Source: Phytophthora sp. 'mugwort'
Lineage: Eukaryota; Oomycota; Peronosporomycetes; Peronosporales; Peronosporaceae
Length of the DNA: 64,000 nucleotides
Assembly: GCA_033558025.1 (NCBI GenBank)
Contig: JAUCEF010000011.1
Span: 3,162,001 to 3,226,000, forward strand
Direction: 5' to 3'
The notes beneath the pieces are model-generated. The model was not told where the DNA came from. It did not search any database and worked only from the letters and a program-made list of their open reading frames with translations. Shown here piece after piece: positions 1 to 9,977 of the stretch. A program made the translations under genes and the position numbers. The first letter of the stretch is position 1, and each line of letters starts with the position of its first letter.

Positions 1-26
1 TTGCGGCGCATAAAGCAAGAAACCCA

Positions 27-510
27 CTAATGCAAACCCTCGAAGGTACGAATAGGTTTTTCGACGTTCTCCCCGTACAGGTGCAGTGCCTGGGCTGCAA
101 TCCATGCCCTCGTAACCGTCTCCTGATTGATTCTCCTCTCAATTATTGCATCGAGCAAATCGTCCTCTAGGGAAACCAATACGCGGCATCTCTTCCTCCG
201 CCCTCGAGCCTCATGCGATGAGGCCATGTAGACTTGATTATCTCACGCTGCCGCCACCGTTGCCGAACAGTGCCCGGATCGAGAGACCACCCCAACCTAC
301 CAAAGTGGCGGACTGCTCTGTTGGGACGCCCTCGCCTTCACATTCGATCCACTTGATAACTTCTTGTTTCTTTACGAGTGAGATCGTTGACCGCTTGCTT
401 GACATTTTGCAGAAGCTGTTGTGATAGGAATAGCGGTAGCGACGGCATGCCACCGGTGCGGTGCATTGGTGGCTGAAAAAAAAGCTCTCACCTCTGCCAT
501 TCGTTTCCAT
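27..510 (-). pseudogene. pogo/Tigger-like transposase, N-terminal fragment
   Basis: Two minus-strand open pieces in different frames (510-238, then 227-27) read like the start of a CENP-B/pogo-type DDE transposase. The first piece has a helix-turn-helix start (SKRSTISLVKKQEVIKWIE). The second has an acidic and aromatic stretch (LEDDLLDAIIERRINQE, then TRAWIAAQALHLY) typical of the Tc5/CENP-B DNA-binding half. A frameshift near 230-240 separates them. The catalytic half would lie at lower coordinates, beyond the window edge. I infer a dead or truncated copy; the family assignment rests on memory of oomycete pogo-like proteins. Confidence 0.55.
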
Positions 511-1065
511 ACCAACTGTGCCACTGGGTTTATATTATGTTCAGGCCTTCTATTTTCTGGTTCAAGTTCTAAAATTTGACCGGGTTATTATTTTGTGAAG
601 GGCTTGTACTCGGTGAAATCCGTTAATAACCAAAACTGGCGCTAGGATACCGTAGATCCGTTAACATTAACAAAACAATCGTACACGTCAACGAAGCCTC
701 AATCATACGAGCTCCATCAGGAAGTCCTATTTGACACCGTCGCTGCAGTTGAAGACGCTTTTCTGTGCGGAGTGGTCGCAGACGTTCAACAACAGCCGCA
801 ACATCCTCGCAGTGCGAATCGCGCAGGTGGAAACCCTTAATAATCTCAAAAATAAATGTTTAGAACGCGACACTCTCTATCGCAAGTCCGACAAGAAGCG
901 TCAAGTGATTAACCGGTTATCGTTGCATAAGAGAGCGGCGATTACATATGTATTAAATATTTTAGCAGTACGGTGTTGTTAATTATTTATTGGTACTATT
1001 TATTTGGAGGCGTGTTGTCAGTAGGCCGTGTTCGAGGCTGACCCGGACGCGAAGTGGGGGAGAGT
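511..1065. other. No gene recognised
   Basis: Short open frames only, with no motif I recognise. The segment separates the pogo-like fragment from the gypsy LTR. Confidence 0.5.
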
Positions 1066-1455
1066 GTAACGGGGTTACACGAAGGTAACACGACTGTAGT
1101 CGTGCTACGTGTCACCTTGCAGCAAGTGGTACTTGGTACCACTTGGATTAACAGGATTTCAGTACGTGACCACAGGGCCACTCGATATGTATTTGACTAG
1201 GTTTAACTATGGTAGATAGTTAGAGTCATACATTTACATCACAGGCGGCTTTGCCGCAGATAAGCAAACAAATAACAGTTCAGTTTTAGCATCAAAGAAT
1301 GTATTGTCCTAGCTTTAAGAATACTGACTCTTTGAGTCTCTAGTGGTATAACTAAAGGGATCTAAGCCTCTGCGGAGACCTTAGGGGTTAGGATAACCAC
1401 AGCTAAGACTCAGGGAGTCATACGGCTTCCTCTGACGCACTACGCTACGCTTCAC
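1066..1455 (+). repeat. Putative 5' LTR of gypsy element 1
   Basis: The segment starts with a TGTAAC-type end near 1066 and lies directly before the gag frame. Bases about 1178-1451 reappear as a reverse complement at 16242-16515 with scattered differences, as expected for two LTRs of one family. Similarity stops at the TACGCTACGC stretch near 1451, after which a TGGTAGCA string at about 1458 could be a tRNA primer-binding site. The outer edge at 1066 is a guess from the TG start, because the inverted copy does not extend that far. Confidence 0.55.
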
Positions 1456-1506
1456 CTGGTAGCACTAGTAGTCAATCCCGCACCTGAGTCTTAGGGCTAT
1501 TCCTCG

Positions 1507-2515
1507 GTGAGGATGGAGCAGATAGCGTTTTCTAACCTGTCCCAAAGCCAGCAAGACGCGCTGAAAAAGCTTATGTCTTTGATTGGCAATGAGGGCATAA
1601 CGCATCTTGCTTCGCAAGGACCGGACGCGGTGAACGCGCGTCTGGAGGCGTTGTCAAGCTACGATAATGCTCTTTTGGAGCACCTCCAGCAGAGGATGTC
1701 AGCATCTGCACCGACGTCAACGACACCGCAGGATGGGTCCTCCCGACCTAAACCGCTCATCGTGAGCGTCCAGACTTTCGAAGGAAAAGAGGGGGGAGAA
1801 CCTCATGTTGTGGATCCCTGAGATCGAAATGGCGATGAGATCGGCCATGCTCCGTATTGAGCAACAGCGCGTGGTGCTAGTGATCTCGAAGCTCGGTGGC
1901 CGAGGAGAATGGGCACTCACGTGCGGCATGTCGGTAGACTCTGCCTTCCCGAGCTGGGAGGAGCTGAAGCTCCAGCCTTCACCAGTGTTCGCTCCGCTTA
2001 ATCAGGCGTACCGCGTGAGGTCACGCTTTCTGAGTACCGGCCAGGGTAAGAAGGCCTTGGTGGACTTCGTCCAAGAGTTGCGAACTCTGATCGCCGGCAT
2101 GGCGGCCGATCCTCTGCCAGAGGCAGTGACTGTGACAGTCTTTATGGAGGGCCTCCGGACTGGCGTGGCCAGGACGGAAGTCTTCCGCACTCACCCTTCC
2201 TCTCTTGAAGAGGCCGTGATAGTGGCGTTGAACGCCGAGTTCAACTTCAAGTCGTCTCGACTTAGCTGGGGCGTTGCTAACGCTACTCCGTCCGACGGAC
2301 CGGTTCCTATGGACCTCAGCTACGCTGAAGGTGAGGAAGCTGAGCTTCATGCAGCCGAGCAGAGTATGTGTATTCGTCGGTGCTTCATCTGCCGAAGCAC
2401 CACACATTTGAGGGCAACCTGCCCGTCACGCAGGTCGCGTCAAGTTCCTACGAGCCTTCGCTCTGCGTCGAGTCAAGCCATCGGCTCGTCGCGGGGAAAC
2501 GGCGATACGCAGTAG
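1507..2515 (+). pseudogene. gag: Ty3/gypsy Gag, frameshifted
   Basis: Retrotransposon capsid protein in two overlapping frames (1507-1821 and 1805-2515), so a frameshift near 1800 breaks it. The second piece contains a capsid-like helical region and then a CCHC zinc knuckle near 2381-2422 (C-x2-C-x4-H-x4-C, reading [14 protein letters not shown]), which binds nucleic acid in Gag proteins. The LTR lies just upstream and the protease just downstream, as in an intact Ty3/gypsy element. The protein would package element RNA in the cytoplasm. It is probably inactive because of the frameshift. Confidence 0.8.
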
Positions 2516-2682
2516 GCGCGGGGCTCCCTGCTGGGGAAGAACTGAGTTCTGTTGAGCCTCATAGAGGTGAAGGGCAACAGGGCCCAGCCCCGGAGACAGC
2601 CATACTCTAACACGGAACGTGTATGCAAGCCGGGCTTGCTCGTCGTCGAGGCGACGGTGAAGGGCTTTGAGAAGCCAGGATC

Positions 2683-3203
2683 ATCTTGATCGATTCCGGA
2701 GCGTCGGGCAACTATGCTCGACGCTCCACGATGGAAGGAAGTCATCAGTACGCTGAGGCGCTCAGAGAGCGCAGGAGTGACATCATCATTGTTCGCCTAG
2801 CGACGGGGACCCGTGTCACGGTGCCCAAGGTTCCTGTGAACTCGAGCTTGAAGTTCTCGACTTCGATAGCGTGGAACGCTGATTGGTCCTGGCCCTGGAT
2901 TCGAGGTACGACCTGATCCTGGGCATGGCATGGCTGGAACGTCATGAGCCATGGATTGATTGGAGGTCGAAGATCTTGGGCGCAACGCGCTTTAATCCTG
3001 GTGGAGCTTTCATGAGTCATGAACACACCTCTACTAGGAAGCAAAAGCGCTTTTGGCGCGGAGACTGGACCGAGTCGGTCAACGTGCTGGACATCGGAGT
3101 ATCCGAACTTGTAGACACTGAAGGTATAGATGACAAACATCCCGAGCAGTGCTCATGGGCGGTGACTGGAGCGGCAGGTAACCCGCTGGGTACACAGGAG
3201 TAG
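2683..3203 (+). pseudogene. Gypsy aspartic protease (retropepsin), frameshifted
   Basis: The frame at 2683-2916 holds the catalytic IDSGASGNY motif (D-S-G-A). A second frame from 2883 holds the second half, with the hydrophobic loop DLILGMAWLERHEPWIDW that follows in oomycete gypsy retropepsins. The two overlap in different frames, so the protein is broken. The frame stops at 3203, just where the sequence changes to AT-rich DNA. The expected linker and reverse transcriptase are not on this strand here; a matching linker plus pol lies inverted, ending near 21.2 kb. Confidence 0.75.
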
Positions 3204-3204
3204 T

Positions 3205-3740
3205 CACTTCTAGAACATTACGTGTACGTTTTTTTTTTAATTTTCGTTAATTCTTTCCTTAATTGATAATCGAGAGTAGTTTCACGTTTATAATACACAG
3301 CAATAGATTTCTAATTGAAATCTATTTTGCTATCAAAAGATTACCTCAGAGCGTTAGAAGTAATCTATTAAATGTTAGCTAGGTCTAAGAAGGGTTAAAG
3401 CTTCTTTAGTGTATAGACCGATTATTCAAACGGAATAACCTCTTCTTCAATTTTTTCGACGACACAGCGATCGATATCTAAGGATGATTTTAAATAAGCT
3501 AGCTGTTTTCTAACGCACAGCAGCTGTTTTTAACGGTAGCACAGATAAAAAGGCAACCCTGCAGGAGTATATGTATATTAGCGAGATCTGAAGATCTTAA
3601 AAAAAATGTGGAACAGTGAGATCTTAAGATCTCAAAAAATGTGGAACATTGAGATCTTAAGATCTCAAAATAAAAAGAGGATTAGACCTTAAGAGCTGTC
3701 CTCTTAGTTCATTCCTTATTCGACCATCAACAGCATCAAG
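3205..3740. other. AT-rich segment, possible rearrangement junction
   Basis: Composition shifts sharply from gypsy coding DNA to AT-rich DNA. Bases 3200-3300 resemble 21225-21330 in the same orientation: both contain AGAACATTACGTGTACG followed by T-rich sequence and a GAGAGTAG string. No gene is seen. A set of three palindromes (3583-3666) lies at its right end. Confidence 0.5.
3583..3666. repeat. Three spaced palindromes (GAGATCTTAAGATCTC)
   Basis: The 16-base perfect palindrome GAGATCTTAAGATCTC occurs at 3618-3633 and 3651-3666, with a one-sided variant at 3583-3598. The spacers share AAAAAATGTGGAACA. The spacing is 33-35 bases, about three helix turns. The array lies just upstream of the first relic gene of the Polinton-like element, so it could be a regulatory or replication-type array or a decayed minisatellite. 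Confidence 0.7.
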
Positions 3741-4190
3741 ATGAATCTAGAGGCGCTTCAAGCCGAGATGAACGCCCTTAGCGCCGCATCTCAAGGAGGA
3801 AGCCTCTCTGGCTCAAAACCTGATGGAGAATGCTACGGAGAAATCGGCACAGTGTGTTGCTGAGCATGAGCAGTTAATCGAGGAGCAGAAGGAGGCGGTA
3901 AAGGTGCCAGAGAAGGTTTGCGCCAGAGAACGCACTCGCGAAAGCTAAACAGAAGTTGAAGACGGCAAAAGAAGAACTGGACCAAAATCCAGTGGTTCTG
4001 GAGTGGCTAGAGAAGAGAGCCAAGTCATGCATCCTGATGGAATAATGCAATAAGGAGACCAGTGATGCAACGGTTAAGGCTGTGGATGCTGGGCGACTGC
4101 TTTAGCCAGACAAGAGCGCTTCCAGGAGCTGCGCGATCTGCTACAAGCCTCTCAAAATGATCGAGTAGTACAGCAAGTAGGTAAAAGTTA
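3741..4190 (+). pseudogene. Coiled-coil protein relic with short Cys motif
   Basis: From an ATG at 3741, three frames read consecutively as a Glu/Lys/Gln-rich, heptad-like protein: MNLEALQAEMNALSAA, then ENATEKSAQCVAEHEQLIEE, then AKAKQKLKTAKEELDQ. It ends in a short CAICYKPLKMIE stretch that resembles the start of a RING or similar zinc motif. At least two frameshifts and several stops are present. Its position beside the Polinton polymerase suggests it belonged to the same element. Function is unknown. Confidence 0.45.
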
Positions 4191-4254
4191 ATGAATGCGG
4201 TCTCATACCTCCATTTAGTAATATTTTATTCTGATAATATAAAGTCTATAATAT

Positions 4255-4431
4255 ATGAAGATGACTTATTCTCCTGAGAAATACTTAGCTAATAAAGAGC
4301 GCATCAAAGAAAATCAAAAGCGCTACTACATCAAAACGAGAGAAACGCGAATCGCTAAGCAATGGGAGTATGATGAGAAGCACCGCGAGCAACTTAATGC
4401 TCAAAAGCGAAAATCCTATGCAAATAAATAA
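4255..4431 (+). CDS. Small basic 58-residue protein
   Basis: An intact ATG-to-TAA frame of 58 codons encoding a very basic, highly charged peptide (about half Lys, Arg, Glu and Gln). It contains EKYLANKERIKENQKRYY and ends in KRKSYANK. There is no membrane segment or signal peptide, and the composition predicts a helical nucleic-acid-binding peptide. It lies between the coiled-coil relic and the Polinton polymerase, both broken, so an undamaged frame here is notable but could be chance because it is short. Codon use is as AT-rich as its neighbours, which suggests it came with the same mobile element. Function is unknown. Confidence 0.4.
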   Translation: MKMTYSPEKYLANKERIKENQKRYYIKTRETRIAKQWEYDEKHREQLNAQKRKSYANK

Positions 4432-4774
4432 AGCGAACTTAATCAACGTAAAAGCGAGCCTAATTTTGAAAACGAACTTATTTAATTAATTAATTATTCA
4501 AGTTTTTTTTTTTTATGTGAGACTGAATTTAAAAAAAGACGAACCTGATCGAAAAAGTATAGAATATAAAGTCGACCACGTAACTTATAAAATAGGTAAA
4601 GATATATAGTAACCATGTTTGGTTATGAACTCGAAGGACTGAAGAAATTAAATATTCACCCAATCAAATGGGGAGGTAATACCGAGTCAAGATTAAAAGT
4701 AAGACCGGTAGGATGACGTATATTAGCAACTTATCGTGCCCCAGCAACCTTAAACGTGTAGCTGAGCTCTATAT

Positions 4775-7700
4775 AAAGTCGACACCGAAAAATTGAAGAA
4801 GTACATATCTGAGGACTTTAAGACCGACCCCAAATATCGGTTTTACAATGGGACACACATGGAGTCGCACTTGTACGAAGATATCCAGGCTGGTGAATTA
4901 TACGACAAGCCCGAGAACGTACTTAAGAGCCAGAAGAATGCTTTTAAGATCAATATTGCTCTCGGCTATGATCTCATCAGCAAAAATGATGATAGTTTTA
5001 GGCAATATTGGCATCCGAGCATCGCCAACACCGCTGTATTCAATAATCCTGTTGCCATTAACAGCAAGGCGGGTATCCGTAAGAAGGTTATTTCAGAGAC
5101 TCGTTCCATGGAGTTAGCCGACAAGCTCAACTATCCGTCGAGGGATACAAGCTCAGGGCCATCACTGGATTCAAGATTTATATCTTTTTAACATCGCGAG
5201 CATGCCCTCAGTGATAGTAGCGCTATCATTCCCAAGATCATCCGCGACAACAAGCATGTAATCGATTTTCCTAAGACAAGCAATAAGTGCGTCTTCCATT
5301 GCATTGCCTACCACGGCGGATCAGATTCGAAGAGAGATTATCGGAGAATACAGGCTCTGGTGAAAAAGGCATTCAATCGCTACTGTTCTTATAAGGGTCT
5401 TAGCTAGTCGACGAAGCCCTTCCGCAATTTAAGCCGATCGATCTTCTGCAGCCCGATGAAATGGAGGATTGCTTTAAGCTCAGCATTAATGTATATACCA
5501 TGGGTGTGGAGCCGGGAAAAATTGAATGCATCCGCCCGTCGGATAAAAAATATGAACGTCTCAATATTTTATCTCACGAGAATCATGCTCTCTACATCAG
5601 TAATTGGACATGCTCCAAAGCAAGTATCAGTGCCCAAAGTGTGATATGATTTTCGTTAGCTCCGAGAAGCTTAGAAATCATAAAAAGAACCAATGTGAGC
5701 TTGTCAATGTTGAGAGTTTTCCGGCTTAGCCAACTATCTACAGACCGCCTCAGAACACTATTAAATCGATGCTTACAAAGTACTCCATTAAGAATATTGA
5801 TCACTATATTGATCACTTCATCGTGTATGATTTTGAGGCCATTCTAAAGCCGACGGGTATCAAACATGGTAAAAGCACTGTCTTCACGAATGAGCATATT
5901 CCTGTTTCAGTATCGGTAGCTGATAGTCTGCCGGGGAATGTACGATGCTTTGTTAATGCTGAGCCAAAAGATTTGCTAAAATATATGTTTAACTACATCA
6001 AGGAAGTCGGTTTACATATTCAGCAGTGTAATGTCCAAAAGTATGCCCCCCCCCTCTACAGAAGATTATCAATGCTCATGGTTTTAGTGGTATGGAGATC
6101 CCTGGCTTAAAACTTGGGAAGAAGTACTCAATGAATGACGTTGATAGATAGATCAAGGATGGGACGTACGCCAGTTCTTTGATTTTCATAGTAAAAATCT
6201 CCTTCGGGAAGGAGAGGTCTGATTACGGTAAAATCAAGCAACAGTCGATCCAGTACCAGTATTGGGGTTTAACTCTGGTAGATATGATACCAATTTTAAG
6301 AGCGATCTGTTTGCCGTCATTGGTACGGAGAACATCAAATCTGTGATCAAGAACCCGAGCTACATGTGAATCGCTACCTCAGACATGAAGATACTTGATA
6401 TTAGCAACTATGTTCATGTTGGAACAAGTTATGAGAAGTATCTTAGTATATATCTAGGCGAGTGTGAGTGCAAAGACAACATTCGTTGTGTTTGTGGCCT
6501 TGCTAAAGGCCTATTTCCACATGAACAGATCAAATCATTCGATGTACTCAATCAAACTTCTCTTCCTTCAAAATCGGATTCTAACAGCGATTTCCGAGAA
6601 ACAAGCAATAGTAATGAAGATTACGAACGAGTCAGGCTCGTTTGGAAACATTACGAGATGAAGACAGTCAAGGGTCTTTTGATTTGGTACAATAATTTAG
6701 ATGTGGTACCATTCATTAAGGCTATCGAGGCTCAGCGTGAATTATTTAAGCGTTTGATCTCGCCATGTTTGCTGATGGTGTCTCGCTCCGGGTCTCTCGG
6801 AGAAGGTTATGTATCAAACTTGCTTCAACGAGTTTCAAAACCCTCTAAGAGTACCTGCTAAAGCTTTCAGATTTTCAGCTAAGCGTATGAGTGGCTACAA
6901 GCACCAAGATGTTGATGCCAAGCGTGAGTTCAATATGACTCTTGAACACTTAGACACATTGCTTAAACGGCAAAAATATCTTTGTGGTCTATGCTGGTGT
7001 CAGCTTACTGTCGATACTGCTTTCGCGATCGAGTCAATAACAAATTGGGCCACATTTACGGTAATGTTCTCATCTCATGCGTTCAATGCAACGTCGCACG
7101 CAAGAGCATGTCACTCAGTGGGTTCAGATTCAAGAAGCTACTTGAATTCAACTTAGACAGACTTGTGTACTCGATTGATCGTGAGGAGAAGGACATATAT
7201 GGTAAAATGAAGGCCGATATCGCCAGTGGACCATCAACAATCTTCAACCGCTACGCTAAACGCAAAATGAAAAAAATTCGAGGCAATAAGATTTGTAAGA
7301 ATATTATTGGATACGACGCTAATGCACTATACTTATGGGCGCTCGGTAATGAGATGCCGTGCGGGAGATTGACACTATCGAGATTTATCCCGGTATCGTC
7401 GAAGACATCCGGGCTGACAGATATTTGGCTTCCTTGAATGCGACATTCGTACATCAGACCACCTAAAAGAATGTTGCAGCGAGCTGACACCAATATTTAA
7501 GAATACTCTAATCGATTGCACCGATGAGACCATCATTGGCTTGCACATGTATAAATACTACCAGAATCGTGGAAAAAGCCGAGCGAAACCAGCTCGCAAG
7601 TTGATCGGTAGTTACTTCGGTGAGCAGATTCTAATCTACGCACCGCTTCTCATATGGTATCTAGCCCACGGGATGGAAATCACAAAACGTACTCCTTTAT

Positions 7701-8592
7701 AAAGGCCAGCCCTCACAAGGCATTTGCTCCATTCATGGATGCTGTGTCGAGCGCACGACGTGTCGGTGACGAAGCTGAGAGTAAGGCTATGATGGCTGAG
7801 ATGATGAAATTGGTTGGCAACTCCGCTTTTGAAAGATCGGGCATGGACATGAGTAAGCATAAACAAGTCAAGTACGAGTTTAAAGAGGCTAAGATCAAGT
7901 CGCGTATTGAACACTTCACGTTCCATGGATTGGAGGAGCTGAACGGTTCTTGTGAGATAACTGAGAAGCGTCGTCTCAATAATAAGAACCCAATCCATCT
8001 GTCCATTGCCATCTACCAACTTGCTAAGCTACACATGCTCGAGTTTTACTACGATTGCATTGACTTTTACTTCGATCAAAGCGATTACTAATATCAGGAG
8101 CTGGACACGGACTCTGCCTACATCGCTTTTAGCTGCAACAAACCATTTCAGGAGTGCGTGAAAACTGAGCTACGTGAGCACTTCGAACAGCACAAGTAAT
8201 ATTGGTTCCCGCGCGACTATAACAAGGAAGTAGCTAAGTTTGACCGTCGAACCCCTAGTCTATTCAAGGACGAATGGTCAGGCGATGCTATGGTCTCACT
8301 ATCGAGTAAGAACTATATTTGCTATCTTCCAGACGAGTTATATAAGATGGAGGTTTCAGCTAAGGGTGTGCAGCAGAGTCGGGGTCGCAATGGGAATGTA
8401 CTTAACCCATTGGGGGTTGAGTCAGTTGTTCGCGATCGTATTACACTTCGGGGTACAAACAAGGATTTAGGCTGTCAAAAGAGACTAAATCAATCATCAA
8501 TACAGTCAGACCAAACCTGCACTATCAAATTTCTACGACAAGCGGCAGGTGTCTTCGAATTGCATTTCAACGATCCCCCTTAATATTTAGGG
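4775..8592 (+). pseudogene. Polinton/Maverick-type family B DNA polymerase, decayed
   Basis: A large protein-primed type DNA polymerase B, broken by many stops and frameshifts. In order: an N-terminal region (4793-5191); a zinc-finger-like motif near 5620-5700 (CPKCDMIF...HKKNQC); the exonuclease motif YDFEAILKPT near 5827; a region with YNNLDVVPFI near 6691; an inserted zinc/HNH-like segment near 6967-7110 (CGLCW ... DRVNNKLGHIYGN ... CVQCN); the polymerase palm motif YDANALYLWALGNEMP near 7312; and the second palm motif around DTDSAYIAF near 8107. In an intact element it would copy the element DNA from a protein primer. The neighbouring retroviral-like integrase identifies the element as Polinton/Maverick rather than a free virus or mitochondrial plasmid. 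It is inactive. Confidence 0.8.
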
Positions 8593-8600
8593 AGAAAGCC

Positions 8601-9300
8601 TTGGTCGAAAATGGAAGGCTGTACAATTTGTTAGTTAATTACAATATACATAATATGGCTGAGCTTCTGAAGAAACTATACTATGATCCAAAAACCGGAT
8701 ATGTTGCTGCTCGAGCTCTGCATGAGAAAGCGAGAGAATTAGACCCCAAAATAATGTTCAAAATAGTGAAGGAATGGTATGGGGCTCAGCCAGATATTCA
8801 ACGCTTCCAGGACCAGAAAAGACACTACGATGGGTTCAAGATCACGTCCCATAACCCAAATTCATGGCTGATGGATCTCGGCTTTCGGAAACCCGACCAA
8901 TAATGACAATTATTAGTATCAGCTCACGGATTGGCTACGCTAAGTTACTCAAAATAAGACTGCATCTGTCGTATTGACTACGCTAAAAGATTTCATTCGA
9001 TCTCATAAGACAGACATCATCAACAGCGACAGTGGGAGGGAGTTCATGAACAAACAAGCACAAGCATGGTTTAAATCCGAAAATATCGAGCACTACAACA
9101 ACGAGCCAGGAGATCACGGAACGATGGGAAAAATCGAGCGATTCAACAAAACGATCAAACAGAAACTAACTAAAATATTACCCAAGAAGATTATGCAGAA
9201 GCTATCAGCGACATTATTGTTAACTATAATGACACTATTCACAGATCTGTCGGAATGACCCCAAACGAGGCCAAAGGTAAGATATGCATCAATAGGGTAA
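8601..9300 (+). pseudogene. Polinton retroviral-like integrase, decayed
   Basis: The first part (8601-8903) resembles the N-terminal half of Maverick integrases. After a stop-rich break, 8974-9258 carries the catalytic core with IINSDSGREF (catalytic Asp) and MGKIERFNKTIKQKL (catalytic Glu), followed in another frame by VGMTPNEAKGKI near 9249-9284. The spacing of about 35 residues between the D and E motifs fits the DD35E fold. The enzyme would join element ends to the chromosome. It lies directly downstream of the family B polymerase, the arrangement that defines Polintons. Frameshifts make it inactive. Confidence 0.8.
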
Positions 9301-9975
9301 GTGGTACCAACTCCGAGCTATGTAAGCATCCTTACGGTTCCTAGCGCGCTTTAGTTAGAAGTAGGAGAAATCAACCAGGATTGGTTGCATTCGATGTTCC
9401 GTTTACAGTGATATTAGTGTTAGAGAGACTGGCTGACCAAAGTACCAACCTCCATTGCAACGAAGCGCTCCTGTAGTAGAAGACGTAGCAGATGCTGTAC
9501 CAAGCAGCTTAAGTACCGAAGTTTTGGCGCTCAATTCGAGGTCACCCGTCCCCAATTGAAACGCATATCGATTTATGAAGAGTTGTAGTAGCTCTTCTAA
9601 ATACAAAGTAATTGCTTTGTGAAAGTACAGTAGCAAAGGTGGATTCAGAATACCCGCCGATCAGCAACTTGAGGTCGTACCTGATGACAGCGCTCCAAGA
9701 ATACAGTATCAAATAAACGGTGAGGACTTCTTGGTAAACAATCCGTATGGAAATATAATACGAGATGGTGCAATAGTCCGTATTGAACTTACCGGTATTG
9801 CCGTAATATTACAACGTACTAATTTATATTACGTACGGTACTTTGATCAAATATACCGGGGTATTTAATTAGCGAGGTGTGAAACATTAGCCACCAAGAG
9901 TGCAATCAAAAATCCAGGTTTTACCGTGGGAAATAATATGAAACGTTAATGCCAGTATCGGAGCACTGCCTTCTA
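9301..9975 (+). other. Polinton downstream region with one open frame
   Basis: The sequence is AT-rich. A frame without a good start is open up to a TAA at 9866-9868 and includes GFRIPADQQLEVVPDDS from 9641. It could be a remnant of an integrase C-terminus or of another element protein. I recognise no domain and no terminal inverted repeat here. Confidence 0.35.
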
Positions 9976-9977
9976 CT

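Noticed and set aside
3583..3666. CRISPR-like array
   Set aside because: Only three short palindromes with similar, not unique, spacers, in a eukaryotic mobile element.
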